64,000 bases of DNA, taken from the NCBI GenBank assembly GCA_963763085.1, contig CAVXNB010000004.1, positions 186,001 through 250,000 on the forward strand. The letters run 5' to 3'. The position numbers were made by a program, and so were the translations under genes. A model generated the notes under the pieces. That model was not told where the DNA came from and did no database searches. It worked only from the letters and a program-made list of their open reading frames with translations. Shown piece by piece: positions 53,784-61,393 of this stretch (position 1 is its first letter; every line of letters starts with the position of its first letter). This stretch comes from CAVXNB01 sp963763085 (lineage in GTDB: Bacteria; Actinomycetota; Acidimicrobiia; Acidimicrobiales; Bog-793).

Positions 53784-55292
53784 GTGCAGGACGTCTGGGA
53801 CATTCTCCAACAGGGAGCTCCCGGCGACGACGCCCTTGTCGTACCTGGCGGACCCCGGTTCAACTACCAGGAGCTGAGGGACGAGGTGCAACGGGCCGCC
53901 GACGGACTCGGTGCGCTCGGAATTGGGCACAACGATGCGGTCGCCTCCGTCTTTCCCAACGGAGCCGAGGCGGTGCTGGTGTTCCTGGCCTCCGCCCTCG
54001 CCGGCTGCGCTGCTCCGCTCAATCCCGGTTACACCGAATCCGAATTCTCCTTCTACCTGAACGATGTCAGCGCCAGCGTCCTGCTCGTCCCTCCCGGCAA
54101 GGCGGAGGCCGCCAGGAGCGCCCGGCCGACGGGCACGAGGGTCGTCGAGACGTCGCTCGACCCGGACGGCAGGCTCCGCCTTGAGGCCGAGACGCAGGCC
54201 GGTACCAGCGCCGGGGCCACGGCGCCGCGGACGGCGACACACCCGGCGACCGACGACCTCGCCCTCACGCTGCATACCTCGGGAACCACCGGCCGGCCGA
54301 AGCGCGTGCCGCTGCAGCAGAGGCATCTGGCCGCGTCCGTCACCAACATCGTCGAGACCTACCGGCTGGAGCCGAGCGACGTCTCAGTTTGCGTCATGCC
54401 CCTCTTCCATGTGCACGGACTGGTGGCCTCGACGCTGGCGACGTTCGCCTCGGGGGGCACGGTGGTCGTGCCGGCCCCTTTCAACCCGCTCGGTTTCTGG
54501 GGCGTCGCCGCGGAGCACGGGGCCACCTGGTTCTCGGCCGTCCCGACCATGCAGTACATGCTGCTTGCCCGGGCGAAGTCGCTGCGCCCGGCTCCCACGC
54601 TGCGTTTCGTGCGCACCTGCAGCGCCGCCCTCTCGCCCGAGCTGATGGCGAACGTCGAGCAGCAGATCGGGGTGCCCGTGCTCGAGGCATACGGCATGAC
54701 CGAGGCCTGCCACCAGATGGCCTCGAATCCGCTCCCGCCCGGCGAGCGCAAGCCCGGCTCGGTCGGGCTGCCGACCGGAGTGGAGGTGGCGGTCGTCGAC
54801 GAGGAATGGCGCCAGCTGCCGGGCGACATGCCGGGCGAGGTGGTCGTCCGCGGACCGAACGTGATCAGCGCCTATGCCGATGCCCCCGAGGCGAACGCCG
54901 TCTCGTTCAGGGACGGCTGGTTCCGGACCGGTGACGAAGGCGTGCTCGACGGCGAGGGGTACTTGACCCTGATCGCGCGCATCAAGGAGCTGATCAACCG
55001 AGGAGGCGAGAAGATCGCGCCCCGCGAGATCGACGAGGTGCTGCTGGGCCACCCGGCCGTCACCGAAGCCGTTGCGTTCGCCACGCCTCATGCGGCGCTC
55101 GGCCAGGACGTCGCCGCCGCCGTCGTGCTCGGCGCTCCGGTGACCGAGGCCGAGCTCCTCGCCCACTGCCGGACGAAGCTGGCCGCGTTCAAGGTGCCCC
55201 GGACGATCCGGATCGTCGACCAGCTGCCGCGCACCGCCACGGGCAAGCTGCAGCGAGCCAAGGTCGCCGAGTCGCTCGGCCTTGGCGAATGA
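53784..55292 (+). CDS. AMP-dependent acyl-CoA synthetase/ligase
   Basis: A 502-residue adenylate-forming enzyme. The P-loop-like AMP motif is LHTSGTTGRPKRVPL, followed by YGMTEACHQMASNPL, GWFRTGDEG and the C-terminal lysine in TGKLQRAKV. It activates a carboxylic acid as an acyl-adenylate and then a CoA thioester. The short form and the oxalyl-CoA-synthetase-like phrasing (Asn-Pro-Leu-Pro-Pro-Gly after the A5 motif) resemble the plant/fungal AAE3 type, so a small dicarboxylate is possible. The stop overlaps the next ATG by 4 nt. Confidence 0.86.
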   Translation: MQDVWDILQQGAPGDDALVVPGGPRFNYQELRDEVQRAADGLGALGIGHNDAVASVFPNGAEAVLVFLASALAGCAAPLNPGYTESEFSFYLNDVSASVLLVPPGKAEAARSARPTGTRVVETSLDPDGRLRLEAETQAGTSAGATAPRTATHPATDDLALTLHTSGTTGRPKRVPLQQRHLAASVTNIVETYRLEPSDVSVCVMPLFHVHGLVASTLATFASGGTVVVPAPFNPLGFWGVAAEHGATWFSAVPTMQYMLLARAKSLRPAPTLRFVRTCSAALSPELMANVEQQIGVPVLEAYGMTEACHQMASNPLPPGERKPGSVGLPTGVEVAVVDEEWRQLPGDMPGEVVVRGPNVISAYADAPEANAVSFRDGWFRTGDEGVLDGEGYLTLIARIKELINRGGEKIAPREIDEVLLGHPAVTEAVAFATPHAALGQDVAAAVVLGAPVTEAELLAHCRTKLAAFKVPRTIRIVDQLPRTATGKLQRAKVAESLGLGE

Positions 55293-56270
55293 GGCTGGCG
55301 ATTGTCGGGGCCGGGGCGATCGGGGGGTGGCTCGCCAGCCAGCTGATCGGCGCCGGCGAGGAGGTCACGCTCGTGGCCCGGGGCGCGACCTTCGCAGCCA
55401 TCAGCGAGCACGGGCTCTCGATCATCACGCCGGAGAAGACGTTCGTCGCTGCACCCGAGCCTCGAGGAGAACATCAGCGCCGTGACCGGGGCGGACGTGG
55501 TCTTCCTCGCCGTGAAGGCCCACGCACTTACTGCGCTCGCCCCGGCGCTCGGCGCGGCGCTCGGGCCCGACTCGTGCCTCGTGTCGCTCCAGAACGGCAT
55601 CCCCTGGTGGTACTTCCACGGCCAGCCCGGGCCCTTCGCCGACACTTGGCTCGAGAGTGTCGACCCGGGCGGGGTCATCGCGGAGCACCTGCCGGCGACC
55701 CGGGTGGTCGGCTCGGTCGTCTACCCGGCGGCACGGGTCGTGGCTCCCGGGGTAGTCGAGCACATCGAGGGGCATCGCATCTCGATCGGGGAGCCGGACG
55801 GCTCGACGAGCGAGAGGTGCCGGCAGATCGCCGCCGCGTTGACCCGGGCGGGAGTCCGCTGCCCCGTGCGGGCGGACCTGCGCAGCGAGCTCTGGCTGAA
55901 GCTCGTCGGCAACGCCGTGCTTAACCCGCTGAGCGCGCTGACCCGGGCGAGCCTCGCTGCCCTCACCTCCGACCCGCTCGTCCGGCCGCTCGCGCACCGC
56001 GCCATGGAAGAGGCCGCGGCGGTGGCCGGCTCGGTCGGCGTCACACTCGCACTGTCGATCGATCAGCGTCTCGCAGCTGCGGCAAAGGTAGGTGAGCACC
56101 GGACCTCGATGCTGCAGGATCTCGAGGGGGGCCGCCGCCTCGAGCTCGAGCCGATCCTCGGCGCCGTCGTCGAGATCGGCCGGCTCACCGGCGTCGGGAC
56201 GCCGACGTTGGACATCCTGCTCGCCTGCACGGGCCTGCTCGCGCGGTCCACTTCGGGACCTCCGGACTGA
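55289..56270 (+). CDS. Ketopantoate reductase-like (ApbA/PanE) protein, +1 frameshift
   Basis: About 326 residues when joined. The Rossmann motif is LAIVGAGAIGGWLASQL. The second part has TGADVVFLAVKAHAL, VSLQNGIPWW, the catalytic-lysine region LWLKLVGNAVLNPLSALTRA and HRTSMLQDLEGGRRLELEPI. The frame shifts at about 55453: GCACCCGAGC has one C too many, and removing it gives VAAPSLEENISAV. The family reduces 2-oxo acids with NADPH; several members are not ketopantoate-specific. Coupled to the acyl-CoA synthetase by a 4-nt overlap. Confidence 0.82.
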
Positions 56271-56279
56271 AGTCCCAGC

Positions 56280-57329
56280 TCAGTCGACCAGCTCGCGCAA
56301 CTGCGCGATGAGCGACGCCACAGTCTGGTCCCCGGTCGGGATGGGCGAGACCTGCAGCTGCGTCACGCCAGCGTCTTTGAAGGCCGCTATCCTCTCGGCC
56401 ACGAACGAGGCCGGTCCGCAGAGCGACATGCCCGCCAACAGCTCATCGGGTACCAGAGCCTCGGCTTCGGCCTTCTTGCCCGACAGATAGAGATCCTGGA
56501 TCTCGGCAGCCTCGCGCTCGTAGCCGTATCGGCAGGCGACGTCGTTGTAGAAGTTCCGGCCTTTGGCTCCCATACCGCCGATATAGAGTGCGAGCATCGG
56601 CCGGAGCGACTCCGTCGCTCGACGGACTTCGGTAGCGTCGCCGATCGCGAGGGGGCCGCCCGCGCAGATCTGCAAGGAGCCGAGGCTCGGCTCGCGCCTG
56701 GCCCGTCCTGCCGCGAGGGCGCCGCCCCACACCTGGGCCGCCCTCTCGGGAACGAACAGAATCGGAAGCCATCCGTCCGCAACCTCCGCGGTCATCTCCA
56801 CGTTCTTCTCGCCGAGCGAGGCGACCCAGATCGGGATGCGGGGGCGGACCGGCCGGGCGATGATCTTGAGGGCCCTGCCCAGACCGGTTCCCTGCCCAGG
56901 CGGCAGCGGCACCGTGAAGTAACGACCCTCGTGCTCGAGGGGCCCCTCGCGCGCCCAGACCTTGCGGCAGATCTCGATCACGTCGCGGGTGCGGGCGATC
57001 GGTGCCGAGTAGGGCACACCGTGCCATCCCTCGATGACCTGCGGGCCCGAGGCCCCGAGGCCGAGCTGGAAGCGGCCGCCCGACAATGCGTCCAATCCGG
57101 CCGCAGTCATGGCGATCAGAGCCGGCGTCCGGGTGTAAATCGGGAGGATGCCGGCGCCGATCTGGACGTGCTCGGTCTTGGCGGCGAGGTAACCCATGAA
57201 GCTCGGGCCGTCGAAGCCGTAGGCCTCGGCGACCCAGACGAAGTCGAGGCCGACTTTCTCCAGCTCGGCAACCTGGTCGGCTGACTCGCGGAAACCCTCG
57301 GCGTAGCTGAGCATCATGCTGATCTGCAT
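56280..57329 (-). CDS. LLM-class flavin-dependent oxidoreductase (F420-type)
   Basis: A 349-residue luciferase-like (alpha/beta)8 protein. Key text is LDFVWVAEAYGFDGPSFMG, QIGAGILPIYTRTPALIAM, LSGGRFQLGLGASGPQVIEG and the loop PIWVASLGEKNVEMTAEVAD. The WVAEAYGFD and GASGPQVIEG forms are typical of F420-dependent members such as methylenetetrahydromethanopterin-reductase-like proteins, pointing to cofactor F420. ATG at 57329. Convergent with the reductase (9-bp gap) and divergent from the GT87 gene. Substrate unknown. Confidence 0.85.
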   Translation of the reverse strand: MQISMMLSYAEGFRESADQVAELEKVGLDFVWVAEAYGFDGPSFMGYLAAKTEHVQIGAGILPIYTRTPALIAMTAAGLDALSGGRFQLGLGASGPQVIEGWHGVPYSAPIARTRDVIEICRKVWAREGPLEHEGRYFTVPLPPGQGTGLGRALKIIARPVRPRIPIWVASLGEKNVEMTAEVADGWLPILFVPERAAQVWGGALAAGRARREPSLGSLQICAGGPLAIGDATEVRRATESLRPMLALYIGGMGAKGRNFYNDVACRYGYEREAAEIQDLYLSGKKAEAEALVPDELLAGMSLCGPASFVAERIAAFKDAGVTQLQVSPIPTGDQTVASLIAQLRELVD

Positions 57330-57406
57330 CGGACCGACATTCTTCCAGAGCAGGCGCCCGGAGGACCGGCAGAAGGGACCGCCGAAGCTCTAGCGTCGCG
57401 TAGCTA

Positions 57407-58624
57407 ATGGACGCTCAGCGGCGGCTGTCTGACCGGGGTAGGCAGATCCTCAGCGTCGTTTCGGTGCTCCTCGCTGCCGGCCTCGCCATCGGGTTGGCAG
57501 CGCACGCGGTTCACGGCGACCAGGTCGACATCGACGTCTACCTCATGGGAGGCGCCCACGCCTCGAGCCCCCACCTGTATTCGCTCCGGCTCGCGGGCAC
57601 GAATCTCTTCTTCACCTATCCGCCTTTCGCCGCCATCGTGTTCATCCCTCTCGCCCACACTCCCCGCGATGTCGCCCGGATACTGTGGGCCCTGGCCAAC
57701 GTCGCCGGCATGATCTGGCTTCTCTACGTGAGCATTCGGGCTCTTCGCCCCGAACTGCCCAAGGCCCGGTGCCGGTCGTGGGCTGCCCTGCTCGTCTTTC
57801 CGGCGCTCGCGCTCGACCCGGCGTTGGTCGACCTCTACCTCGGACAGCTGAACGTGTTCATCGTGGCGCTGGTCATGGCCGACCTGGCTCTCGATTCGAA
57901 GAGGCTTCCGCGAGGCGTGCTGACAGGCCTCGCGGCGGCGATGAAGCTCACGCCCCTGATCTTCATCCCATACCTTGTCCTGACGCGCCAGATCCGAGCC
58001 GCCTGCTGGGCTGCCGCGACCTTCCTGGTCTGCGGAGCGGCCGGGTTCGCGCTCGCCCCGCGCGCATCCTGGCTGTTCTGGACGAAGAACGTCTTCATCC
58101 CCTCCCGGGCGGGAAACCTGCTCTTCATCAGCAACCAGAACCTTAAGAGCGCAGCGCTGCGGCTCGCTCACGGCACCGTGCCGCCGGCGCTCCTCTGGTC
58201 GGTCACGATCCTGGTCGGCCTGCTCGGTCTCGGCCTTGCGGCGTGGGCGTATCGCGAGTCGTCGTCTGTCCTCGGGATCCTCGTCACCGCGGTGACCGGG
58301 CTGATCGTGTCGCCGATCACCTGGTCGCACCATCTGGTCTGGGCCGTGCCGGCGATTCTCTGGTTGGCCCTCGGCGCCGACGCACCGGTCGCGGGCAGGA
58401 AGTGGGCCGTCGCCGCCACGCTCTTCTTCTGGGCCGGCCCCATCTGGTGGGTGCCCTCGCACGACCGGGGTCTGCGCGAGAACATCTGGGAGCTGTTCAT
58501 CGGCGACTCGTACTTCTGGGCGATGCTGGCCTTCCTGGTCGGCATCGCGGTCCTGCTCGCGAGGCGGTGGCGGCTCGAACGCCCGAAGGTGCCTGCAGCG
58601 GCCGCGCAAGCTCTCCAGACCTGA
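57407..58624 (+). CDS. GT87 family polyprenol-phosphate mannosyltransferase-like protein
   Basis: A 405-residue membrane protein with about ten hydrophobic helices. The acidic GT-C motif is in GDQVDIDVYLMGG, NLFFTYPPFAAIVFIPLA is the family hallmark, and LGQLNVFIVALVMADL, GLAAAMKLTPLIFIPYLV and SPITWSHHLVWAVPA follow. GT87 enzymes add mannose to actinobacterial lipoglycans from polyprenyl-phosphate-mannose. ATG at 57407. It ends convergently with the CHAP protein. The exact linkage formed is not predictable. Confidence 0.85.
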   Translation: MDAQRRLSDRGRQILSVVSVLLAAGLAIGLAAHAVHGDQVDIDVYLMGGAHASSPHLYSLRLAGTNLFFTYPPFAAIVFIPLAHTPRDVARILWALANVAGMIWLLYVSIRALRPELPKARCRSWAALLVFPALALDPALVDLYLGQLNVFIVALVMADLALDSKRLPRGVLTGLAAAMKLTPLIFIPYLVLTRQIRAACWAAATFLVCGAAGFALAPRASWLFWTKNVFIPSRAGNLLFISNQNLKSAALRLAHGTVPPALLWSVTILVGLLGLGLAAWAYRESSSVLGILVTAVTGLIVSPITWSHHLVWAVPAILWLALGADAPVAGRKWAVAATLFFWAGPIWWVPSHDRGLRENIWELFIGDSYFWAMLAFLVGIAVLLARRWRLERPKVPAAAAQALQT

Positions 58625-58662
58625 GGGCCCTGCGCGCCGGATCAGTCCCAACGCCGGCGGCG

Positions 58663-61302
58663 CTACCGGACGTCGACCGCGTCGATGCCGAGCCGCGAGG
58701 TCCCGGGATTGTCGTAGAACTGGATCCGGACGTCGGAGTGTGGACTGGTCGCCGTGACGCACGCCGAGACGTGCGTCCACCGGCTATGGCCCGGGAGCGG
58801 ACCGAAGTCCACCGTCGAGGACTGGTTGGCCGATCGCCCGAGGAGCCAGATCGTCAGGTTCCCGCTTGCTCCCGAACGCTTCCCGGCGGTGACAACCTCA
58901 GCGTCCGCGCAGAAGCTCTCGCCCGCGATGACAGGAAACCTGACGTCCTGGTAGACACCGCCGCCGAGCCGCGAGGTGCTGGTGACTCCGAAGCCGCTGC
59001 CCGCGTAGGGCCGTGTCGCGAACTTGCCGGCCGGCTCGATCGCGAAATCGGAGTCGCGCCCGGCGCGCCAGTGGCGGACGTGGGCCCGGTTGAATCCACC
59101 GTTCGCGACGAACGACTGATGGACGTCAACGGCGTCGATGCCGAGCTTGGGAGTCCGCGGAGCGTCGTAGAACTGGACGCGGATGTCGGAATGCCGGCTC
59201 GTCGCGGTCACGCAGGCGGACACGGGAGTCCACCCGTTTCTCGCCGGGAGTGGGCCGAAACGGATCCTCGACGACTGCTCACGCGTGCTCCCCCGCAGCC
59301 AGATCGCCAGCTCGCCGCCGGCGCCCGGGCGCTTGCCGACACTGACCACCTCGGCGTCCGCGCAGAAGCTCTCGCCGGCACCGATCGCTAACGGGATGTC
59401 CTGGTAGATGCCTCCGCCCACGAGCGAGGTCTTGGTGACTCCAAAGCCGTTGCCCTCATACGGGCGCGTCGCGAGATTGCGGGCCGAGTAGACCGCGAGA
59501 CGCGCGCCGCGCATGGTGCGCCAGTGGCCGCCGTCGGCGGGATTGAACCCGCCGTTAGCGACCAGCGACTCGTGCACGTCGACCGCGTCGATGCCCAGTG
59601 CGGGCGTCTTCGGGGCCTCGTAGAACTGGATTCGGATGTCCGAGTGCGCTCTCGTCGCGGTCACACAGGTCGATTTTCGCGTCCACTGGTTGCCGCCCGG
59701 CAGCGGCCCGAACCTGACCCCGGAGGACTGAGTACGCGAGGTGCCGAGAAGCCAGATGGTCATCGTGCCCGTGGCTCCCGAGCGCAGGCCGGCGCTGACC
59801 ACCTCGGCGTCCGCGCAGAAGCTCTGCCCGGCGCTGACCGGGAACGGGATGTCCTGGTAGATGCCTCCCCCCGCCGCTGAGGCGTACGTGACGGCGAAGC
59901 CGTTGCCCTCGTAGGGCCTCGTGACGATCCTGCCGCGCGACATCATCGCGAGATGCGATCCCCGTCCGGTGCGCCAACCGCCGCCGTCGGCCCGGTTGAA
60001 GCCCCCGTCCTGCACGAGATCGGCCTCGCCGGGAGTCGGGGCGCCCGCCGGAATAGCGTTCGGCGACTGCAGCCACTCGGTCACCGCCATGCCGAAGTCC
60101 GGCTCGACGATGTTCCCGACGACACTGAGGGTGTTCGTCCCGTTCCCGCCGTTCATGTTCTGCTCGAGAATGCTGATGGTGCCGTTGCCGTGCACCACGT
60201 TCGTCGCGGTGACGACCGCGGTGTGTCCCTCGGTCGATGTCGGTTCCAGACTCAGGACGTCACCCGGGAGAGGCACGCTCGCGCCGTCATTGGCGATCTG
60301 CTCGAGATCGCCGCCGTCCGCCTTGGTGTAGTTGGCGACGACCCCCGAACCGTTGGCACCGTAAGGGCGCACCCCGTACTCGAGGTACAGCCATCGCATG
60401 GACAACTCGACGCACTCCCATTCGAGCTCTCCCCAGGCGCCCGGGAAGAAGCTGACGGCGACGTCCTCGCCACCGCGGTTCACCCCCGGGCCGCAAGCCG
60501 TGAGACCGTCCCAGCTCGAGAGAGGGAATGACCCGGGATGGTTGTTGACGTCGCAGACCCCGCTCCACCATCCCGGGGTCCTGACCGGCGGCGGGTCGAC
60601 CGATTCGTGCGGGACCGCGATCGCCGGTCCCATCGCCCACGAGGAGTCTTCTGTCGCGGCAACCGACGACCCACGACGCGCCAGCGTGCTCGCCTGCACG
60701 AGATTCTTCGCCGAGATCCAGGTTCCCGCCGTGAAGTCGGCCTCGGCCCGCCGATCGCCGGGCAGCGGGCCGGCGGCGCGGATGACCCAGAGCTGCCCGC
60801 CGGCGTCGGTCAACCACGACACGACCTCGGTCGGCTGGTGGCGGCGACCGAGGCCGACATCGACGACACGGACGGAGCCCTCGACCCGGTGCCCGAAGAC
60901 CTTGGCCGGAAGCTGCAGAGATCGAACCAGACGTCCGGCACCGATGGATCGGTACGCGGCGAGATCCTGAGGATCGACCACACCTATGCCCTCGGCAGGC
61001 GCAGGCGATCCGTAGGAATAGGCGCGGATCGAGAACTCCCGGTAGGGCACCTGGGTCACCGCGGCCGCACCCTGGAGGGGAGCACCGGGCTTCGAGGCGA
61101 CGAAGGCTGCTTCGGGAAGCGACGGTGAGTGCACCACGAGGCTGACGCCGGCCACGACGACGCCGGCCGTACGGGAGGCTTCGACGGCCGGGGCACCGCC
61201 CGCCCTGGCGACCGCTTCCACCAGAGGGACGACGAGCGCGCCCGCCAGGGTGATCCCGGCGGCGATCGCCGCGATGGCACAACTCGGTCTCTCGAGGCGC
61301 AT
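58663..61302 (-). CDS. Secreted CHAP-domain protein with three tandem C-terminal modules
   Basis: An 879-residue exported protein. The signal peptide lies in IAAIAAGITLAGALVVPLVE. A middle CHAP domain has the nucleophile Cys297 (WECVELSMRW) and His360 (EGHTAVVTAT), with conserved VPLPGDVLSL between. From about residue 430 three consecutive 150-residue modules share NGGFN, TRPYEGNGFGVT, GGGIYQDIPF, SFCADAEVV and LGIDAVDVH. CHAP enzymes cut peptidoglycan cross-links; the modules look like beta-sandwich carbohydrate- or wall-binding domains. The ATG at 61302 is chosen for the signal peptide; an in-frame start at 61485 lacks one. Confidence 0.78.
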   Translation of the reverse strand: MRLERPSCAIAAIAAGITLAGALVVPLVEAVARAGGAPAVEASRTAGVVVAGVSLVVHSPSLPEAAFVASKPGAPLQGAAAVTQVPYREFSIRAYSYGSPAPAEGIGVVDPQDLAAYRSIGAGRLVRSLQLPAKVFGHRVEGSVRVVDVGLGRRHQPTEVVSWLTDAGGQLWVIRAAGPLPGDRRAEADFTAGTWISAKNLVQASTLARRGSSVAATEDSSWAMGPAIAVPHESVDPPPVRTPGWWSGVCDVNNHPGSFPLSSWDGLTACGPGVNRGGEDVAVSFFPGAWGELEWECVELSMRWLYLEYGVRPYGANGSGVVANYTKADGGDLEQIANDGASVPLPGDVLSLEPTSTEGHTAVVTATNVVHGNGTISILEQNMNGGNGTNTLSVVGNIVEPDFGMAVTEWLQSPNAIPAGAPTPGEADLVQDGGFNRADGGGWRTGRGSHLAMMSRGRIVTRPYEGNGFAVTYASAAGGGIYQDIPFPVSAGQSFCADAEVVSAGLRSGATGTMTIWLLGTSRTQSSGVRFGPLPGGNQWTRKSTCVTATRAHSDIRIQFYEAPKTPALGIDAVDVHESLVANGGFNPADGGHWRTMRGARLAVYSARNLATRPYEGNGFGVTKTSLVGGGIYQDIPLAIGAGESFCADAEVVSVGKRPGAGGELAIWLRGSTREQSSRIRFGPLPARNGWTPVSACVTATSRHSDIRVQFYDAPRTPKLGIDAVDVHQSFVANGGFNRAHVRHWRAGRDSDFAIEPAGKFATRPYAGSGFGVTSTSRLGGGVYQDVRFPVIAGESFCADAEVVTAGKRSGASGNLTIWLLGRSANQSSTVDFGPLPGHSRWTHVSACVTATSPHSDVRIQFYDNPGTSRLGIDAVDVR
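58666..60015 (-). repeat. Three 450-bp coding repeats
   Basis: Approximate units 59566-60015, 59116-59565 and 58666-59115 encode the three C-terminal modules of the CHAP protein. Similarity is clear in protein and partly in DNA (for example the block encoding ESFCADAEVV). Unit borders are approximate. Confidence 0.7.
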
Positions 61303-61393
61303 GCCGCCCCCGCTCGTGTCTAGGCGACCCGGTTCGGTTGCGGGACAGTATGTCACGAACTGGCTGGTCCGCCATCTGGCAAGCCGTTCGCGG

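Noticed and set aside
58666..60015. Regularly spaced repeats considered as a CRISPR array
   Set aside because: The period is 450 bp and in frame inside a secreted protein; there are no short palindromic repeats or cas genes in the window.
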